Below, in pieces: positions 11,873 to 24,360 of a stretch of 64,000 nucleotides of DNA. The stretch is taken from contig OY970825.1 in the NCBI GenBank assembly GCA_963853835.1, forward strand, positions 32,116,835 to 32,180,834, given 5' to 3'. Position 1 is the first letter of the stretch. The number at the start of each line of letters is the position of its first letter. Made by a program: the position numbers and the translations under genes. The DNA comes from Calendula officinalis (lineage: Eukaryota > Streptophyta > Magnoliopsida > Asterales > Asteraceae). The notes beneath the pieces are model-generated. The model was not told the DNA's origin. It saw only the letters and a program-made list of their open reading frames with translations, and did no database searches.

Positions 11873-12093
11873 AAAACTCACTTTCAGATATTTTTTGGTT
11901 TAATGCATTTTCATCAATATTAAATTTTAGATCAAAGAAATATTCTATTTAATTCAGTTTTTCATGCTCTTTAATTCAGTGTCACTTTTGTTATATTGTT
12001 CTACGAATAAATACAGATGCAGAACAGATAAATTTGAAGTAGATTTCATAGGTTAGAAGTATAAAAGGAAACCATCGTTCCCCGGGGCAGGAT

Positions 12094-12639
12094 TAGGGGT
12101 GGCAATTTCTGACCGGACACGAAACCCGATCTGAAACCGACACGAAAATAAACAATATTGGGTTGAGGTAAAAAATAATTTGGGTCAAACTCGGGTCGAC
12201 TCTACTGACTCGTTTAGCAAACGGGTTTGGTTCAGGTAAATGATAATTTAAATGGGTCGACCCGTCAACCCGTTTAATTTTTAGAATATATTAAAAAATA
12301 TATATATTTATACTTAATTTATAGTTTATTAATTAACTTGTAACTAATAGTTAGATAAAAACTAAAAAGACTACCTACTTATTTGAAGTTTCGATATTTT
12401 CTTATAAATTTGTGGAATAATAACAACATTTTGACTTGTTTGACCCGTTTAACATGTTTGGTCTGCTAACCTGTTTAACCCGTTTAATTAAATAAGTTAT
12501 ATGAGTTAGGTTCAGGTTGAAAGTAAACATGTTAGGGTTGAGATGTCTGACCCGTTTATATAAACAGGTCGGTTTCAGGTTGAACATTTCTGACCCGCAA
12601 ACCCGAACCCGTCAACCCGAACTAAATTTGCCACCCCTA
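12094..12639. mobile_element. Non-autonomous hAT-type MITE, 546 bp
   Basis: Ends are inverted: TAGGGGTGGCAATTT on the left and AAATTTGCCACCCCTA on the right. The flanking 8-mers GGCAGGAT and GCCAGGAC agree at six of eight positions, as expected for an old 8-bp hAT duplication. There is no transposase. The interior is rich in GACCCG/CGGGTC words. A sister copy with a perfect 8-bp duplication flanks the big insertion at 41074-50242. Confidence 0.8.
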
Positions 12640-12660
12640 GCCAGGACGACAAAGAACAAT

Positions 12661-13086
12661 GGTGGTTAGGTCATAAAAACACTAGGTCAGATAACTTTGG
12701 TTCTGATGCCATGTATATCATTACTCTATTATTTAATCTCACTGAATAATGGTATTGGTGCTTAACTTTTGATGTAGACTATGTAACGATATTATAAATT
12801 AGACCAGTTGATTCAATTAATACTAGGAGTCTAGGATAATCCAAGCAAAACCACGTTGATTCACGAATTCCGTTATGGTAAGGTCATAAAAACACTACGT
12901 CAAAGAACTTTGGTTCCGATGCCATGTATAGCATTACTCTATTATTTAACTAAATATCTCACTGAATAATGATATTGGTGCTTAACTTTTGATGTAAACT
13001 AAGTACCGATATTATAAATTAGACAAGTTGATTCACTTAATACCGGGATAATCCATCCAAAACCATGTTGATTCACGAATTCCGTA
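12661..13086. repeat. Tandem duplication of ~210 bp
   Basis: 12661-12870 and 12871-13086 share GGTCATAAAAACACTA, ATGCCATGTATA(T/G)CATTACTC, TATTGGTGCTTAACTTTTGATG, and an end in GTTGATTCACGAATTCCG. A short piece of the same sequence recurs near 34865. No reading frame is conserved. Confidence 0.85.
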
Positions 13087-13475
13087 GAAATGACCTTTAA
13101 AATCTGTTCAACACGAAGAACAATTTTGGAGAGAAAAAGAATTTTTACAAAAACTTCAATTGGTTATTTCATTGAGCAAAATACACTTTAAATATGACTC
13201 AGATTTTTGATTGGGCCTAAATCAACAAACGGGCAATAAAGTGGGCCTAAACAAAGTTCAAAAAAATATGTCTGTTTCTCTATCAGTGGGTTTGCATCAT
13301 CTTTTGTGCCTACTTATGTGAATAAAGTTAGGATAGATAACTAGTAGATTACACATATAATATTATCAAGTGAATAGATAGATAAATACACATAAAAATT
13401 AGAAATTAATATAATTTCTCCACCTCACTTTCTATAAATCTAAAAGAATAAAATAGTATTGATTTCAAATAATTT

Positions 13476-14688
13476 TTTTTTGAACGGCAAGGCGGAAGAC
13501 CTTGAGAGCTTCGGCAAAGCTATCACCCTCAAGACCCCAACGAAAAAACTTATATTAAAAGGCTAGCAAGAAACTAGCGAAACGACATTACAACCCAAAG
13601 AAAAAACAACCCAAAGAAAGACAACCAAACAAACAAAACAACCAAAAACAGAAAACACCAAGACAAGCAGAAAACTAGAAACAATCCCCTGGATTGGTAA
13701 TCCAAATATGCCAAGAATTATTAATAATGACGCCCCTTGATCGATTTTTTATCCAAAGGAAAGCCTGAGTTTGAAGGTCCGAGAAAGCCATATCCATCGA
13801 GGCAGAATTAGCACGATTGAACACCATAGCATTCCGAATTTTCCAGATTGTCCAGAGAAGGACAAACACAACCCCGGAGAAAGCTTTCAATTTCTTACCA
13901 GTAAAACCACCTCGATTTCCACAATTTAAGATGTCATCAACAGTAGAGAAAAGCTCGGGGTTGATATTCCACCAATCACCAATTTTTCGACAAAGAGAAC
14001 GAGAAAACGGACAGGAGGCGAAGAGATGATCCTCATTTTTTTCAGCCTGATTACAAATCGGACAAGTATGTGACAAAAAAGTAACACCACGAATTGCAAG
14101 ATTAGATTTGGTTGCCATACGACGATGACCGATCTTCCAAGCATTAATACCGACCTTAATAGGGACCCAATTGTTCCAGGAAAAGCTATCGATTCGGGAA
14201 TTAGGCAAGCAGAGATCATCGAAAGCATGCCTAAGGGAAGAGACAGTGTAAACACCACTGCTATTGATCGCCCATTTCCAAATGCTACGGGAGCCGATGT
14301 TGGGAACCTCCACTATCCAGTTATCAAAAGGAATATTAGCAAGATGAAGGTCTTTATTAATTTTAAGAACATTCCTCCATAGACCCGGGAATTTGCCAAC
14401 GGAATTAACACCCGACATACCACCATTATCACCGTGTAAAGCTTGGATTGTATGTTTCCAAAGAGAACATGCATCAGTTTTGAAACGCCACAACCACTTA
14501 GCTAAAAGAGCTAAATTTAAAGCCCTAAGACTTCCAACCCCAAGACCGCCATTATACATGTTGTTCAAAATAACCTTCCAAGCAACCCATGAATTTTTTT
14601 TTCGTCGTCCGTGGCACCCTAAAAAAACTTGGCCCGTTTGCTTTCTAGTTTAGAAATTAAATTTTTCGGGGCTTTAAAAATTGAGAAA
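13476..14688 (-). mobile_element. 5'-truncated LINE (L1-type) fragment
   Basis: The element runs on the minus strand with its A-rich tail as a T run at 13473-13481. The candidate duplication AAATAATTT is found at 13467-13475 and 14689-14697, but it is AT-rich and so weak. At 34945-34965 a relative of the flanking DNA appears without the LINE between the two flanks, which supports the insertion limits. Only the 3' end of ORF2 is kept. Confidence 0.65.
13675..14620 (-). pseudogene. LINE ORF2 C-terminal part with zf-RVT zinc-binding domain
   Basis: A 297-codon open frame (14568-13675) reads through the region after reverse transcriptase in plant LINEs: GGLGVGSLRALNLALLAKWLWR, then a W-rich stretch, then the zinc-binding pattern CPICNQAEKNEDHLFASC and LLWTIWKIRNAMVF. 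Upstream, codons WVAWKVI extend the frame to about 14610. There a frameshift and a stop separate it from a CHGRRKK-like remnant. The reverse transcriptase and endonuclease domains are absent, so it is a dead fragment even though this stretch is open. Confidence 0.85.
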
Positions 14689-14697
14689 AAATAATTT

Positions 14698-15811
14698 CCA
14701 AGGCTACCTCTAAAATGGGATTTAGCGGGCGATGGGAAAGGCATGTGGATCAAAAAGAGAGATCATTTTAAAATGGATGAATAGGGTCTTGTGTTTATTT
14801 CATTGAATGAATTGTCATGATTAGGGCTGCGAGGTCAAGTTGGGGGTGGAATATGTTATCAGGACTGGTTCACGGCTTTTGAAGGACTGGTATGTTTCTG
14901 AAATATTAGGCCCAAAAACATTAAAACAATAAAACTTAAGCAATTGAAAATTAAAATCAAAATATTTTTACATGTGGTTTTCCCAGCTCACTTATGATTT
15001 CCGTTGTCTATTAATAAATAGTCTAACGTTATTTGAGCCAATAATTAACCTAGGCTAATACATATGCAAGAAAATTATTATGTCCCTTATTTTGGTAGAC
15101 CATGTTCACATGCACATTTTGAACTCCCCTTGGACCGGCCATGCATGTTATGTTTCGAGTTTACTTCCCATCTTCGTAAATTAAATGGCAACAATGATAA
15201 TCAAGGAGACCGATTTCATCATCGGAGGGAATCTTCGCCTTCAAAGGGAAATTCAAAATGACATGTATAATCCACTAATTATTCTTCTAAACATAAATTG
15301 TAAGAATAATAACATTAATCTGACTTTTAACTTGAGTTTCCAACTTTCTCTCTGTCGAGTAATTTTACTACTCTCTCTCTCTCAAAACTCACTGGCTTTT
15401 CTTCCGCACAAAAAAATTTACCTTCAAGATTATTATCTTTTAATTTAAATAAAACGAAATATTCTATTTGATTCATTTTTTCGTTCTCTTTAATTCAATA
15501 TCACTTTTGTTATATTGTTGAACGAATAAATACAGATGTACAGCAGCTATGTTTGAAGTACATGAAAGTCAAATAGATGACCAAAAGTCGGTCACCAAAT
15601 AACCTGTTGAACTATATGAAAGTAAGATTGATGAACTAAATAAGTTATTTTAACAAGAAAAGAGAAATGGAGTATAAACTATTGTTTACTATGGTGAATT
15701 TGTACGGGAATAACTTTTGTCATGGGTGTTTCCAAACTAATTTCCTAAGGATTCGGAGTATAATAAGAAATTTCCACCGCTAGCATCTTTGTGAAGATAA
15801 AAAAGACGAAG
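14698..15811. other. Spacer with second copy of the duplicated short ATG frame
   Basis: 15165-15260 repeats the 10975-11040 sequence (MATMIIKETDFIIGG frame). 15450-15560 repeats 11935-12030 (ATATTCTATTT...ACGAATAAATACAGATG). The two blocks are therefore parts of one diverged local duplication. No complete gene is visible. Confidence 0.5.
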
Positions 15812-18687
15812 TGTGATAACTCGACATTTTAGGTATGTTACTATTTTTCATTTCTTACTTTCTATATTGAAAAAGTTTCTTTCGTAACATTTCTAGTTTT
15901 AGAAAGTTTCTATTTTTAGAAACTTTTCTCGTTTCCTACTATTTCTAATTATAGAAAGTTTCTATTTTTAGAAACAACTTTCATCATTTCATATCACTTC
16001 TATATTTAGAAAGTTTCTATGTTTAGAAACTTTCATTATTTCGTTTCTTTTCTACTTATGGCATCCAAACACATGACTAGTTCACCGAACATTTAACATT
16101 TTCACCATACATCAGCGTTTGACTATTTTAGTCAACACAACATCTTATATTACTTGTGGTGACATTTTTACTCCAAAACATTTCCAATAATGGTATTTAA
16201 GTAATATTTAATCAATAAATCAAAATAATTAACGAAATGTGACTCGTAACGAATTTTATTCCTAACCGACACATCAATGGTTGTCCCGACCACTATGTGG
16301 CCGAACCTAGACCTCCTCCTCCACTAAATTTCGTCCAAACCACACCAAGGTGGTGTGGTTATCATCTAATTTAAATCTTGAAGTGTTATCTCTATCCCTC
16401 TTTGAATTTTATCTATATCTTGATTCAAAAGAAACCTAGTCCTTCTATAACTCTACCATCTAACCCTAATTGATACCTATAAATACCATCATACACAAAC
16501 CCTAATAACCCTTTGATAATTTCGTCCAAAGCAACCCCCATCACCACCGATTTCGGTTTCGAAGCAACTCCCAACCCTAGCCGTTCGTTTGATCGAGTCC
16601 CGTTCGTCCGTGCCAAGCTAAACCCGATCACCCTTTTGCTCGTTTTCCTTCAATCTCGATCTTAAGGTAATACCCGAACCCTTGAATCTTCCTTTGTTTC
16701 GGTACTGTTTTGAAACCGAGACCATGGCTAAAAGCCATATGGTCTCGGCAATCCGTGACTCGTGTTCGACGTGCATGCTTGCATGCATGCCTACGATTGT
16801 CCCTTGTTGTTTAATCGTTGATTGTTTTCGTTATTTGTTTGATCTATTGTTCTAAACCCTAGATTGTTGATGAATTGATTAAACCCTAGATCTAGAACTA
16901 TTGATATGCCTAACCCTAGATCTAGCCTCGTTATGACCAAAATACCGAAATCTAGCTAAATCTAGCCATTAGACTCGAACCTAGACCAAATCTAGCACCA
17001 ACCCGAATGGTTTTGACCTTCGGTAAACCCTAGACCGAAACCTAACCCTAAAAACCGAAACCCTAGATCTAGTTGACTTTTGTTGACTTTCGTTGACTAT
17101 TTTGACCATTGTTGACCTCTAGATTGACTAATTTTGACCCACAAGTCAAACAGGGTTAAGCCGGATCTTGAACCAAAACCCTGACCCAAACCCGAATGTT
17201 TAATCGGGCCAAGGCCCGTACTTGGCCCATTCGATCTATCCAAACCCATCGGGCCCAAACTTTAGGTGGCCCATTAGTATGCAAGCGCATTTGAACCAAA
17301 GCCCAGACCTTTGGCCCATTACTTACCCAAACCGAACCCAATTGGGCCCAAGCCCAATCCACGGCCCAATCTAATCGGACCTAAGCCTAATGTGAGGCCC
17401 AAGTGGCCCAACCTAGTGGCCCATTAAGCCCATATAGGCCCATTAAGCCCATTAGGTCCAATCTAGGCCCATTAAGCCTAACCCAAGCCCATTTCATTTC
17501 ATTTCATTTCGAAGCTCATTTCTTTTCATTTCGAAGCCCATTTCATTTCATTTCATTTCATTTCGGCCCATTAAGGCCCAATGATCCAAGTTCATTCGAT
17601 GTCACAAAAGATAAAACATAACATTAATTGTATATCATATAACTTATGTTGTATCTAGAATCGTCTGTATTAGCTTAGTCTAATTAGTAAGTTATATCGT
17701 TTAGGAAGCTAGGAGTCTTTGAAGAGATTCTTTGAGGTTTATCGAGAGCTAAGCTTTCCCCAGGTGAGTCCACAGACCCCTTTTACTGTTTTATAAACTT
17801 TGGGGTGGAAAACATAAACACAATTGCTACTGTTTTATTGTGACTGTACAACATCTTTACATTTTCATTATTGTGTTGGCATGACAAACAATTATTATAC
17901 CGGACTAAGGTTTGCCAGCAATCATTAACTAGTGGATCTAGACCATGGATATGCAGATAGTACTATTGGCTGACACTCATCCTCCCAACATTATTTGATA
18001 ACTACTTGGTATATCCAAGACATCTTTCGGGAGTGTATATCCATAAAAGAACGATAACATACTGGAGTTGAAGTGTTGATTGTGGACTTAGGGGTTGGTA
18101 TATTAGCCCAAGAGCCTTGCAAACTGTTGGGGATAACAGTCATGCGATGTCAAACATAACAACTTGTTCAACACATTTTCATAAACAAAACAAGTAATTG
18201 TAGATCTTCTACAATTACACTTTACTTTTATACTTACTTCTCATATCATATGAGTGTTGAACCTTATATATTTTCAGTCATAAACTTATTTTCATAACAA
18301 ACATCTAGGGTAACAAACACTTTACTTTTACCATAAACATTAACCCTGTGGATACACTCAACATTATTTGTTGACCCTTTTATATTTATGTTTTTTTGCA
18401 GGTGATTAAGTGCACAATGAGACTGGAGGATATGAGCAGTGGATTTGTCGTGAGCCATGAATGAACATTTAAGTTTACGAATAACCACTTCATTTTCAAA
18501 ACTTACTATTTTTAGTAACTACTATTTTTGGAAACTTTCCATTTTTATAGGGTAAACCATTTTCATTATGTTATTTACGTGGTTGTTTGTTTACTTAATT
18601 TTTGCTATGTAATCATGAACGTTACACCTCCGTTCTTCCGCAAAACATTTTAAATGAAGTAAAACTCATTTTTGGCGGGGTGTGACA
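15812..18687 (+). repeat. 5' LTR of a Ty3/gypsy element (2,876 bp)
   Basis: It starts TGTGATAACTCGACA at 15812 and ends GGGGTGTGACA at 18687, right before the primer site. The 3' copy starts at 22891, is split at 23603/31610 and ends at 33798. Flanking 5-mers CGAAG (15807-15811) and CGAGG (33799-33803) differ at one base. The first ~240 bp hold repeated inverted GAAAGTTTCTA/TAGAAACTTTC blocks. 17190-17580 is packed with GGCCCA and AGCCCA words. A (CATTT)n tract lies near 17490-17566. The LTR is unusually long and has no real ORF. Confidence 0.93.
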
Positions 18688-18689
18688 GA

Positions 18690-18702
18690 ATGGTATCAGA
18701 GC
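18690..18702 (+). other. Primer-binding site of the gypsy element
   Basis: ATGGTATCAGAGC sits three bases after the LTR end. It is the usual complement of the 3' end of initiator tRNA-Met in plant LTR elements. Confidence 0.85.
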
Positions 18703-18929
18703 TTAAGTTATATTGAATTAGCAAGCCTAGTCTATAACTACAAAGGACTTTTGGGACAACAAAAACTTTTACAAAACAAAAATATTCATGGCACGCTGAG
18801 TCTCATATCCCGAAGTTTCATTGTTCTTATATTAGAACATTGCCTTAGTTAGTATTGCCTTAGAGTAATATTTGGCATATCGTCTGAGTGCCTAATTTTG
18901 TGTTCTATCAGTATTGCGACTTATTTATC

Positions 18930-19566
18930 AGAACGTCGTCAATGAGTGTTATTGATATTTCGTTCGACTCCGAATATGATAGTTATCATAGTACTACTAC
19001 GCCTAGAAGTATTCCTCCGTCTCCAGCTGTTCCATGGCATCGACGACCAAGAAGACGTCATATCCCCATTATCCCAAATGGTCCTCCGCCGCCAGCTATT
19101 TGCCAACGTCCAATTTTGTTTTGTAAGTTTGAAGCGGTATTTTAATTGTGTCTACGCTTGCGAAGCCGCGTCGTAATTTAACTCCAAGAACCCCTCGACG
19201 ACAAGAGCTAGTACCAGAATCAGAACCAGTATCAGAATCAGAATCAGAACCAGAAGAAGAGTCAGAGCCTGAAGAAGACTCTGAAGTAGAAGATGAACCA
19301 GAAGAAGACGATGAGTCGTCGTCGCGCGTTTAGTTCGACTTTTCATTATAATAATATTTTATGTTCTTAACTATTTTAAAAATTAGTTTTACTTAGTTAT
19401 TTTCTTGTTACCTAGTTTGGGTGGATGTGTCATCCTTTTCAAAACTTAACTATTAGGAAACGTTTTTAATAAAAGTCTTATTTTATTAATTAAAAAGATC
19501 ATCTTATTTTGATTATTTAAAAATTTATTTCATACTATAATAAGTAATTTCCTTATTTAGCGATTT

Positions 19567-19627
<61 letters not shown>

Positions 19628-20541
19628 ATCTACTACTATTACGACTATTTGTATCTATTTTCCCTATTTCTTTTAAATGTCTCTATTATGTCTACACAAT
19701 AAAAATTTCTTTCTTTAAATTCTCTTTATCGTTTTGTCCCTTATATGGTTTCGCTGAGTTTACGCGAATTGAGAGATATATCTACGGTCTACACGATCTC
19801 GTACTTACTCACGTCACTGCTGCTCAGCCTACGACTTTTAAATATGATGTGAATCTAGCAACAAGACTGATAGATGATGCTTTTAGAAGTGGGTCGTTTA
19901 AAGACCAATTGGTTGTGTCTAGCAAATCGTCTGAACCCTCTAGCAACGACAATGGGAAGCGTTACTACAACAACAATCAGCAAATTACAAAGGGAACAAG
20001 TATCAGAGAATCCAGAGCTATGCTGCATTCAACCAGAAGAACAACGATCAGTCGAACCTCTGATGAAAAACCGTGTGCTGGAAGCAATCCCAAGTGTAAC
20101 AAGTGCAATTGACATCATCATGATAAGTGTGAGAAGTGTTTTATGTGACCGTTGGGGTCACAATTTCAGAAAATGTACGTCTTATACCCCTTCCAAAATT
20201 CTCGTCTTTTACGAGTGTGGTGACCCAAATCACTACCGTAATCATTGTCCAAAGCTACATAAGAACAATAATAACAACAACAACAACAACGATCGTCAGA
20301 ATGGTTGTGGTCGAGCGTTCGTCATTGGTGCTCAAGAAGCTCGCGAAGAACCAATACTGTTACCAGTACGTTTATTATCGACATTTATTTTGCTTCTATT
20401 TTATTCAATTCGAGAGCGGATTTGAGTTTTGTATCGCCCGACATTAAAAGATTCTTAGATATCGAATCATCGCCTTTAGAGGTCAGTTATGAGATTGAAT
20501 TAGCAAATGTCAAGTTATTATGTCTAGTGAGATTTTCTTAA
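18930..20541 (+). pseudogene. Decayed gag and protease region of the gypsy element
   Basis: Gag-like pieces lie in several frames. There is a proline/arginine-rich stretch (18946-19145) and a Glu/Ser-rich acidic stretch (19148-19333). Further on come two zinc-knuckle remnants near 20140-20260 (CDRWGHNFRKC and YECGDPNHYRNHC), each missing a cysteine. The protease block at 20380-20541 reads ILFNSRADLSFVS. The usual DSGA-type active site has become NSRA, so both the catalytic Asp and the Gly are lost. A (TAC)20 microsatellite interrupts the region. Several frameshifts exclude function. Confidence 0.8.
19568..19627. repeat. (TAC)20 microsatellite
   Basis: Twenty uninterrupted TAC units (60 bp), followed by imperfect TCTACTACTATTAC. 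It is probably length-variable. Confidence 0.95.
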
Positions 20542-20906
20542 GAGTTGTAAGCTTAATCTAGACAATCACATATTTGAGATTGACCTTGTGACTGTAGAGC
20601 TAGGTAGTTTTGATATCGTCATATGGATTTAATTGGTTATCTAAAAACCATGCTGATATATTATGCCACAACAAACAAATTTGAATCCCTTTAACAAAAA
20701 CTGAAACACTAATAATTCATGGTGAACAAAGAAACAAAAATATCTTCGTAAAGGATGCCAAGCCTTTCTTGCTCATGTCATTGACAAGCAGTCCAAAGAT
20801 CGTAAGATTGAGGACATCTCTATCGTTCGTGAATTCCGCATCGTTTTAATTCCAAAAAAAATTCACTCCTATCGCACGTTCTCCTTAGCATCTTGCACCG
20901 TATGAA

Positions 20907-22856
20907 ATGCAAGAACTTCCTTCTCTGTTACAAGAACTTCTTGATCTTGGTTTCATTCGACCGAGTTTCTCATCCTGGGAACTCCGGTCCCTTTTCGTTA
21001 AAAAGAAAGATGGTTCAATGAGGATGTGCATTGACTATCGAGAACTGAATAAAGTAACCATTAAAAATCGTTATCCTTTTCCCCGTATTGATGATCTATT
21101 CGACCTACTCCAAGGATCGAGTTTCTACTTCAAGATCGATATCCGTTCAGGCTATCACCAATTGAAGGTTCGTGATGCAAATATACCCAAGACAACATTC
21201 AGAACTCGCTATGGTCATTACGAATTCTTGGTAATGCCATTTGGTTTAACCAATGAGCCTGCTGTATTTATGGATCTCATGAATAGAGTGTGTAAGCAAT
21301 ATCTCGACAAATTCGTCATCGTCTTCATAGATGATATCCTTATCTATTCGCGAACAAGAGAAGAACATGAAGAGCACTTAAGAACCATTCTTGAGTTGTT
21401 GGAGAAAGAGAAGCCATATGCCAAGTTGTCCAGGTCTGAAATTCTAGTTGCGTGAAGTACAATTTCTAGGGCATGTCATCAACGAGGCAGGAATCCACGT
21501 TGATCCTGCAAAGATCGAGGCTATTAAAAATTGGGAAGCTCCAAAGACCCCAACAGAAATTAGACAATTTCTTGGTCTTGCTGGCTATTATGGAAGATTC
21601 ATCGAGAATTTCGCGAAGATAGCTACAAATTTAACGGTGTTGACACAAAAAGATGAGAAGTTGTCTGGGGCGAAAAACAAGAATCGGCCTTCCAAACCCT
21701 ACAATCCATAATATTTTCCGCGCAAATTCTATCTTTTCCCGAAGGAACCGACAATTTCGTAGTTGTTGTGATGCTTCGCACTAAGGGCTAGGCTATGTAT
21801 TGATGACAAGGTGATCGCCTACGCTCCTTTACAATTGAAGATTCACAAGAAGAACTACACAACGCATGATCTCGAGTTAGGTGCCGTGGTGTTCGCATTG
21901 AAGATTTGGAGACATTACCTCTACGGTACCAAGTGCATGATATTCACCGACCACAAGACTCTGCAACACATATTCAATCAGAAAGAGCTCAACATGAGAT
22001 AACACATATGGGTAGAGTTGATAAATGATCACGACTGCGAGATCAAGTATCGTCCTGGTAAAGCTAACGTCTTAGCTGATGCCTTAAGTCGGAAAGAGCG
22101 ACCCAAACCTCGTCGTGTTCGAGCCCTGCCAATTTCCATTCTTTCTAATCTATCCTCCCAAATTCATAAATTCCAAATTGAAGCCTTAGAGATAAAGAAC
22201 ATGAAGAAGGAAGCCGTACGTGTTTTGGAGAAGCAACTAGAAGCAAAGGTGGATGGAACCCTATACTTTATGGATCGTATATGGGTCCCTAATCATGGAA
22301 GTGTTTGCGACGTCATCCTAAATAAAGCTCACAAGTCCAACTATTCGATTTCATCCCGGTGCTGACAAGATGTGCAAAGATGTCAAAGAACTTTATTGGT
22401 GGCCTAATATGAAGAAAGAGATTGTAGTGTACGTCAGCAAATGTCTAACGTGTTCGAAGATGAAAGATGAAAATCAGAAAACCGTCTAGTCTTCTACAAC
22501 AACCAGATATCCCTGAATGGAAATGAGAACAAATCTCAATGGATCTCATAACCAAGTTAGCTCAAACATCTGGTAGTCATGTTACAATTTGCGTAATTTT
22601 CGATCGTCTAACCAAATTAGCTCACATTATCGCGATCAAGGAAAATGATCAAATGGAGAATCTGACAAGAATCTACTTGAAGGAAGTCGTATCTCGGCAT
22701 GGAGTGCCAATATGGATCATATCAAATTGCGTCATTCGTTTCACTTCTTGTTTTTGGCAATCGTTGCAAAATTCTCTCTGTACTCGCCTCGATATGAGTA
22801 TTGCCTATCATCCACATCTATTTCTCGTTGTCTCTCATGTTCGTTCTTTGTCTTAA
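20907..22856 (+). pseudogene. Gypsy pol remnant: RT, RNase H and truncated integrase
   Basis: Reverse transcriptase is readable at 20907-21455 (MRMCIDYRELNKVTIKN, PFGLTNEP, active site FIDDILIYS). A frameshift moves to 21448-21711 (FLGHVINEAGI, the RT thumb/connection). RNase H is at 21811-22110 (THDLELGAVVFALK, FTDHKTLQ, GKANVLADALS) with an internal stop near 22000. Integrase HHCC is broken by a frameshift at 22360. The core at 22539-22856 has the second Asp region as IISNCVIRF, where IISDRD is usual. The frame stops at AYHPH, so the Glu and the C-terminal domain are deleted and the sequence jumps to the 3' polypurine area. The element could not move on its own. Confidence 0.9.
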
Positions 22857-22890
22857 ATTTCGGGACGAAATTTCTTCAACCAGGGGAGAA

Positions 22891-23603
22891 TGTGACAACT
22901 CGACATTTTGGCTATGTTACTATTTTTCATTTCTTACTTTCTACATTTAGAAAGTTTCTATTTTTAGAAACTTTTTCATTTCGTAACATTTCTAATTTTA
23001 GAAAGTTTCTATATTTAGAAACTTTCCTCGTTTCCTATTATTTCTAATTATAGAAAGTTTCTATTTTTAGAAACTTTTCTCATTTCATATCACTTCTATA
23101 TTTAGAAAGTTTCTATGTTTAGAAACTTTCCTCATTTCGTTTCATTTCTACTTTTGGCATCCAAACACATGACTAGTTCACCGAACATTTAACATTTTCA
23201 CCATACATCAGCGCTTGACTATTTTAGTCAACACAACATCTTATATTACTTGTGGTGACATTTTTACTCCAAAACATTTCTAATAATGGTATTTAAGTAA
23301 TATTTAATCAATAAATCAAAATAATTAACGAAATGTGACTCGTAACGAATTTTATTCTTAAGCGACACATCAATGGTTGTCCCGACCACTATGTGGCCGA
23401 ACCTAGTCCTCCCCCTCCTCTAAATTTCGTCCAAACCACACCAAGGTGGTGTGGTTATCATCTCATTTGAATCTTGAAGTGTTATCTCTATCCCTCTTTG
23501 AATTTTATCTATATCTTGATTCAAAAGAAACCTAGTCCTTCTATAACTCTACCATCTAACCCTAATTGATACCTATAAATACCATCATACACAAACCCTA
23601 ATA
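22891..23603 (+). repeat. 3' LTR of the gypsy element, first part
   Basis: It starts TGTGACAACTCGACA after CCAGGGGAGAA, a typical gypsy polypurine end. It matches the first ~715 bp of the 5' LTR. It is cut after ACCCTAATA, where the copia element was inserted, and continues at 31610. Confidence 0.95.
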
Positions 23604-24300
23604 TGAAGGATTTATGTGCACAGATAAGTACACGTGTCACCGTGTCCAATGTTATAAGACACTAAAGGGTCACACCACTACACACCCAATAATGGACAAC
23701 CAAATAAAGTAAGTTGTGTGTAATAATTAACTAGTTAAGTTAATTATAAAGAAGAGAATAAATAATAATAAGTTAATTATTATTTGTGAGGATTGTTTAA
23801 TACTAGGTTAAGTATTTAACGGACAGTTAATTAATAGTTAATTAATTAACTAGTAAAAGTCCAAGGGTTTAAAGTGTTAATAGGAAGTTTAATTATGAGA
23901 TTAATCATAATTAAACTCCAAGGACTTAACTGTAACTTAAGTCCTTATAAATAAGGACTTAGGGTTAATGCTTAAGGGTTGATTCACTTGCTTAGAAAAA
24001 CCCTAAACACTCTCTCCCTCTCCCTCCTCTCTTTCGGCCAAACTCGAACAAACAACCCCTTGGGGTTTCGGTTTGGTGTTCGACGAAGAACACACACACA
24101 CACAAGTTCTTGTGTGATACTTTGTTGGTACAACGCGGTCTTGCAGCGTGTCCAGGTGGTGCAGTAGAGGTGGATCACTTCTTTAGCTATCTAAAGGTAA
24201 TGTTCATCATCTTCTCTTTCTCGTGATCTCATTGATTAGTAGAGATCCAGTAATGTGGTATTCAAGTTCCGCCATGTGAATATTACAAGGTTTTCCTACA
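23604..24300 (+). repeat. 5' LTR of the copia element
   Basis: It begins TGAAGGATTTATG and ends GGTTTTCCTACA. It contains TATAAATAAGG near 23945, a likely TATA box, about 350 bp upstream of the LTR end, then a pyrimidine-rich CTCTCTCCCTC tract and an (AC)n run near 24090. Confidence 0.95.
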
Positions 24301-24301
24301 G

Positions 24302-24313
24302 TGGTATCAGAGC
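24302..24313 (+). other. Primer-binding site of the copia element
   Basis: TGGTATCAGAGC lies one base after the LTR end, complementary to the 3' end of initiator tRNA-Met. Confidence 0.88.
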
Positions 24314-24360
24314 GATCTACTAACCTCAATGAAATTTGGTTGAGTTTCTTTTCATCTAGA

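Noticed and set aside
13817..14382. Plus-strand and off-phase minus-strand frames over the LINE region
   Set aside because: Shadows of the 297-codon LINE frame, which contains the zf-RVT motif.
16425..17621. Frames in the gypsy LTR (e.g. 17156-17362, 17403-17621)
   Set aside because: They follow the GGCCCA and CATTT repeats, recur in the other LTR copy, and have no domain.
19152..19346. Leu-rich minus-strand frame
   Set aside because: Antisense of the Glu/Ser-rich gag stretch; the composition is a direct reflection.
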